The notes under the pieces: generated by a model
What the model was told of the DNA's origin: nothing
Seen by the model: only the letters and a program-made list of their open reading frames with translations
Database searches by the model: none
In this document: one piece after another, positions 60,301-60,658 of the stretch
Numbering within the stretch: the first letter of the stretch is position 1
How the letters are laid out: every line of letters starts with the position of its first letter
Made by a program: the position numbers and the translations under genes
Source: JAVBSX01 sp051660685
GTDB lineage: Bacteria; Planctomycetota; Planctomycetia; Pirellulales; Thermoguttaceae
Reading direction: 5' to 3'
NCBI GenBank assembly: GCA_051660685.1
Contig: JBOFQB010000057.1
Location: forward strand, 1 to 60,658
DNA length: 60,658 bases

Positions 60301-60648
60301 CCGATCCTTCATTTCCACGAGAGAGTAAACCTCGGTGATGCGGAAACGGGAGATGACTTCTTTGGAAATCTGCTGATACTGTTGATACTCTTTGACGGGA
60401 ATGACCCCGGAAGTGACCGCGCGGTCAAAATAGTCCTTCGGAACACGATAATTCAGTTCCTTAACGGCATCCAACAACCGTTTGTCAACATCTTTGGTCA
60501 CATCCGTCCAGCCGATGTACATATTCCAACAGCAGATGGAAACGGCGATGAACATTCCCGTAAGATAGATGATCGTGAACAGAATCCGTCGGCTGGTGAT
60601 TGCCTGTAAGAGGCTTCTCAGATGGGACGTGAAAATATTTCCGTTCAT
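57343..60648 (-). CDS. Hybrid sensor histidine kinase with double periplasmic sensor
   Basis: 1101 residues. TM1 (about 22-42), first periplasmic domain (about 45-198), two membrane segments (about 199-250), second Cache-like periplasmic domain (about 255-430) with a calcium-loop-like DVDHDGVIEG, and a last TM (about 433-455). The kinase core follows: HisKA with SHEIRTPMNAILGYC (phospho-His near 490), then HATPase with QVITNFLTNAVKFTSEG and DTGMGIREEDMEKLF and EGTGLGLAISR. A degenerate receiver-like region (about 720-826) has no acidic pocket. A complete receiver (about 845-965, VLVVDDNEIN, LMDHMMPEMDG, AKPIEP) is followed by a C-terminal HPt-like domain whose histidine is replaced (IRSIKDAAQGIGA). 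The start is ATG at 60646-60648, ten bases from the window edge. Confidence 0.9.
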   Translation of the reverse strand: MNGNIFTSHLRSLLQAITSRRILFTIIYLTGMFIAVSICCWNMYIGWTDVTKDVDKRLLDAVKELNYRVPKDYFDRAVTSGVIPVKEYQQYQQISKEVISRFRITEVYSLVEMKDRFYLTCTLTDEYFTEYDDTAWKDLRKTAADGITRYSSYTDVYGEVRSCICRFTTPSGQTYLMGADLSMENIRALRRAYWMSFFPQTPWLIQMTLVFLGLQIVLSFWMMSRKQWHLLIGTWVLFPVIISYGCSSIAHEEAIQEERWTQHLLNWVTIFAKETQNLGHAKIVPPLTESPSWEKEYKDIMALHSMWTAENDLIMYVYTCRLSGEKQVEFICSCPSDVDHDGVIEGKAEAGDPPFTVYDEADGSYGWVDVFDKAFDGLTAVDQVVVSPLYGASITCVAPLFDEDGKVEAVFGVDFDTQKWEETTQLLRDRSSYLLMYACLFYLMVTALVSSLIWLLQRSDETNEQLRFSITRAAESESATLAKSVFLANMSHEIRTPMNAILGYCTFLLRDKLPPKEREKALGIRTASQTLLSIINDILDFSKIEAGKIEIMQAAYDLASLVNETVGITNVRLVGKPIRFYVDIDHKLPAQLIGDEIRLRQVITNFLTNAVKFTSEGLVRLSMHGIHSNGKLLLYVSVHDTGMGIREEDMEKLFGSFQQLDTHKNRRIEGTGLGLAISRRFIELMGGTVFLETEYGKGSTFSFMVPQRIPEATPEFVSFPIPAETEVLLFGFSQDDTDSLTAMLDALGVPWKVVGNAAEFFEEVQQEEFTHYLVDESVYRSLASREFTGTGQPIVVHNQETQSWYPGHVVTLQRPFYVLPLAASLANQPMESEQVDDRYAYDSFTAPTAKVLVVDDNEINLQIASGFLSPYQLNIQFASSGREAIELLESNRYDVILMDHMMPEMDGVETTKLIRKMSGNENSQIPIIAATANALSDASKAYIEDGFNDYIAKPIEPAKLTRILKRWIPAEKQVLKAAPQLNTPLPDLELIDLSEGLLHAGEDMTCYTEVLQLFLTQSEVSLKMIDTLPVAETDWGPYGVEIRSIKDAAQGIGATPLYEASVLMERAVLQKDLSSLEERVDAYRELYLSTLKTLMEFLEQR

Positions 60649-60658
60649 GGTATTCGGG

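Noticed and set aside
1..60658. tRNA or rRNA genes
   Set aside because: I looked for T-loop-like GGTTCGA signals in intergenic DNA and found none with a cloverleaf context. The matches fall in coding sequence, such as floA near 2634.

Overview
The window looks like a chromosome segment from a Gram-negative planctomycete (Pirellulales-like). This is an inference from gene content, not a database match. The supporting signs are lpxD and lpxI (lipid A, hence an outer membrane), floA, a secreted Val/Pro/Tyr/Glu repeat protein resembling the planctomycete YTV family, many secreted TPR/HEAT proteins, housekeeping proteins swollen by low-complexity inserts (Tex, a PcrA-type helicase), and futalosine-type menaquinone genes. 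Shine-Dalgarno sequences are mostly weak. I found no rRNA, tRNA, CRISPR array or complete insertion sequence.

Layout. 1-4541 is a leftward block: the edge of an unknown gene, the YTV-like secreted protein, floA, and a DUF1444 protein. 4870-30667 is a long rightward block: a giant membrane-anchored low-complexity protein, tex, coaC, HEAT and membrane proteins, rph, a large TPR protein, ubiE, a duplicated parvulin isomerase, another TPR protein, lpxD and lpxI. 30881-35214 is leftward: a LysM membrane protein and a divergent MurE-like ligase flanked by copies of a 104-113 bp terminal-inverted-repeat element. 35683-40679 is rightward: a PcrA-type helicase, a sugar epimerase, a truncated ATPase and mqnD. 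40890-46708 alternates: a polyprenyl diphosphate synthase (-), a DUF4432 protein and lutA (+), then cupin-type pgi coupled to nadB (-). 47060-51148 (+) carries an outer-membrane barrel protein and a large SpoIIE phosphatase/HATPase sensor. 51315-60648 (-) carries a Ski2-like helicase and a four-gene phosphorelay cassette: hybrid kinase, lipid-kinase-like protein, response regulator, and receiver-HPt protein.

How the genes fit together. The ubiE, mqnD and polyprenyl synthase products would serve one menaquinone pathway although they are scattered. The lpxD and lpxI products act in lipid A synthesis. The parvulin, barrel, LysM and MurE-like proteins point to envelope construction. At the right end, the hybrid kinase has lost the phospho-histidine of its own HPt domain. 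The separate receiver-HPt protein keeps one, which suggests a split phosphorelay. The lipid-kinase-like protein inside the operon lacks its nucleotide-binding motif.

The most unusual feature is non-coding. A composite repeat family sits at gene 3' ends: tracts of TAGGGGAT-like units, a conserved core, and small hairpins whose stems differ but still pair. It occupies all four convergent gene junctions in the window, plus several tandem junctions, and at two genes the repeat itself supplies the stop codon. The family has not been compared with any database here.
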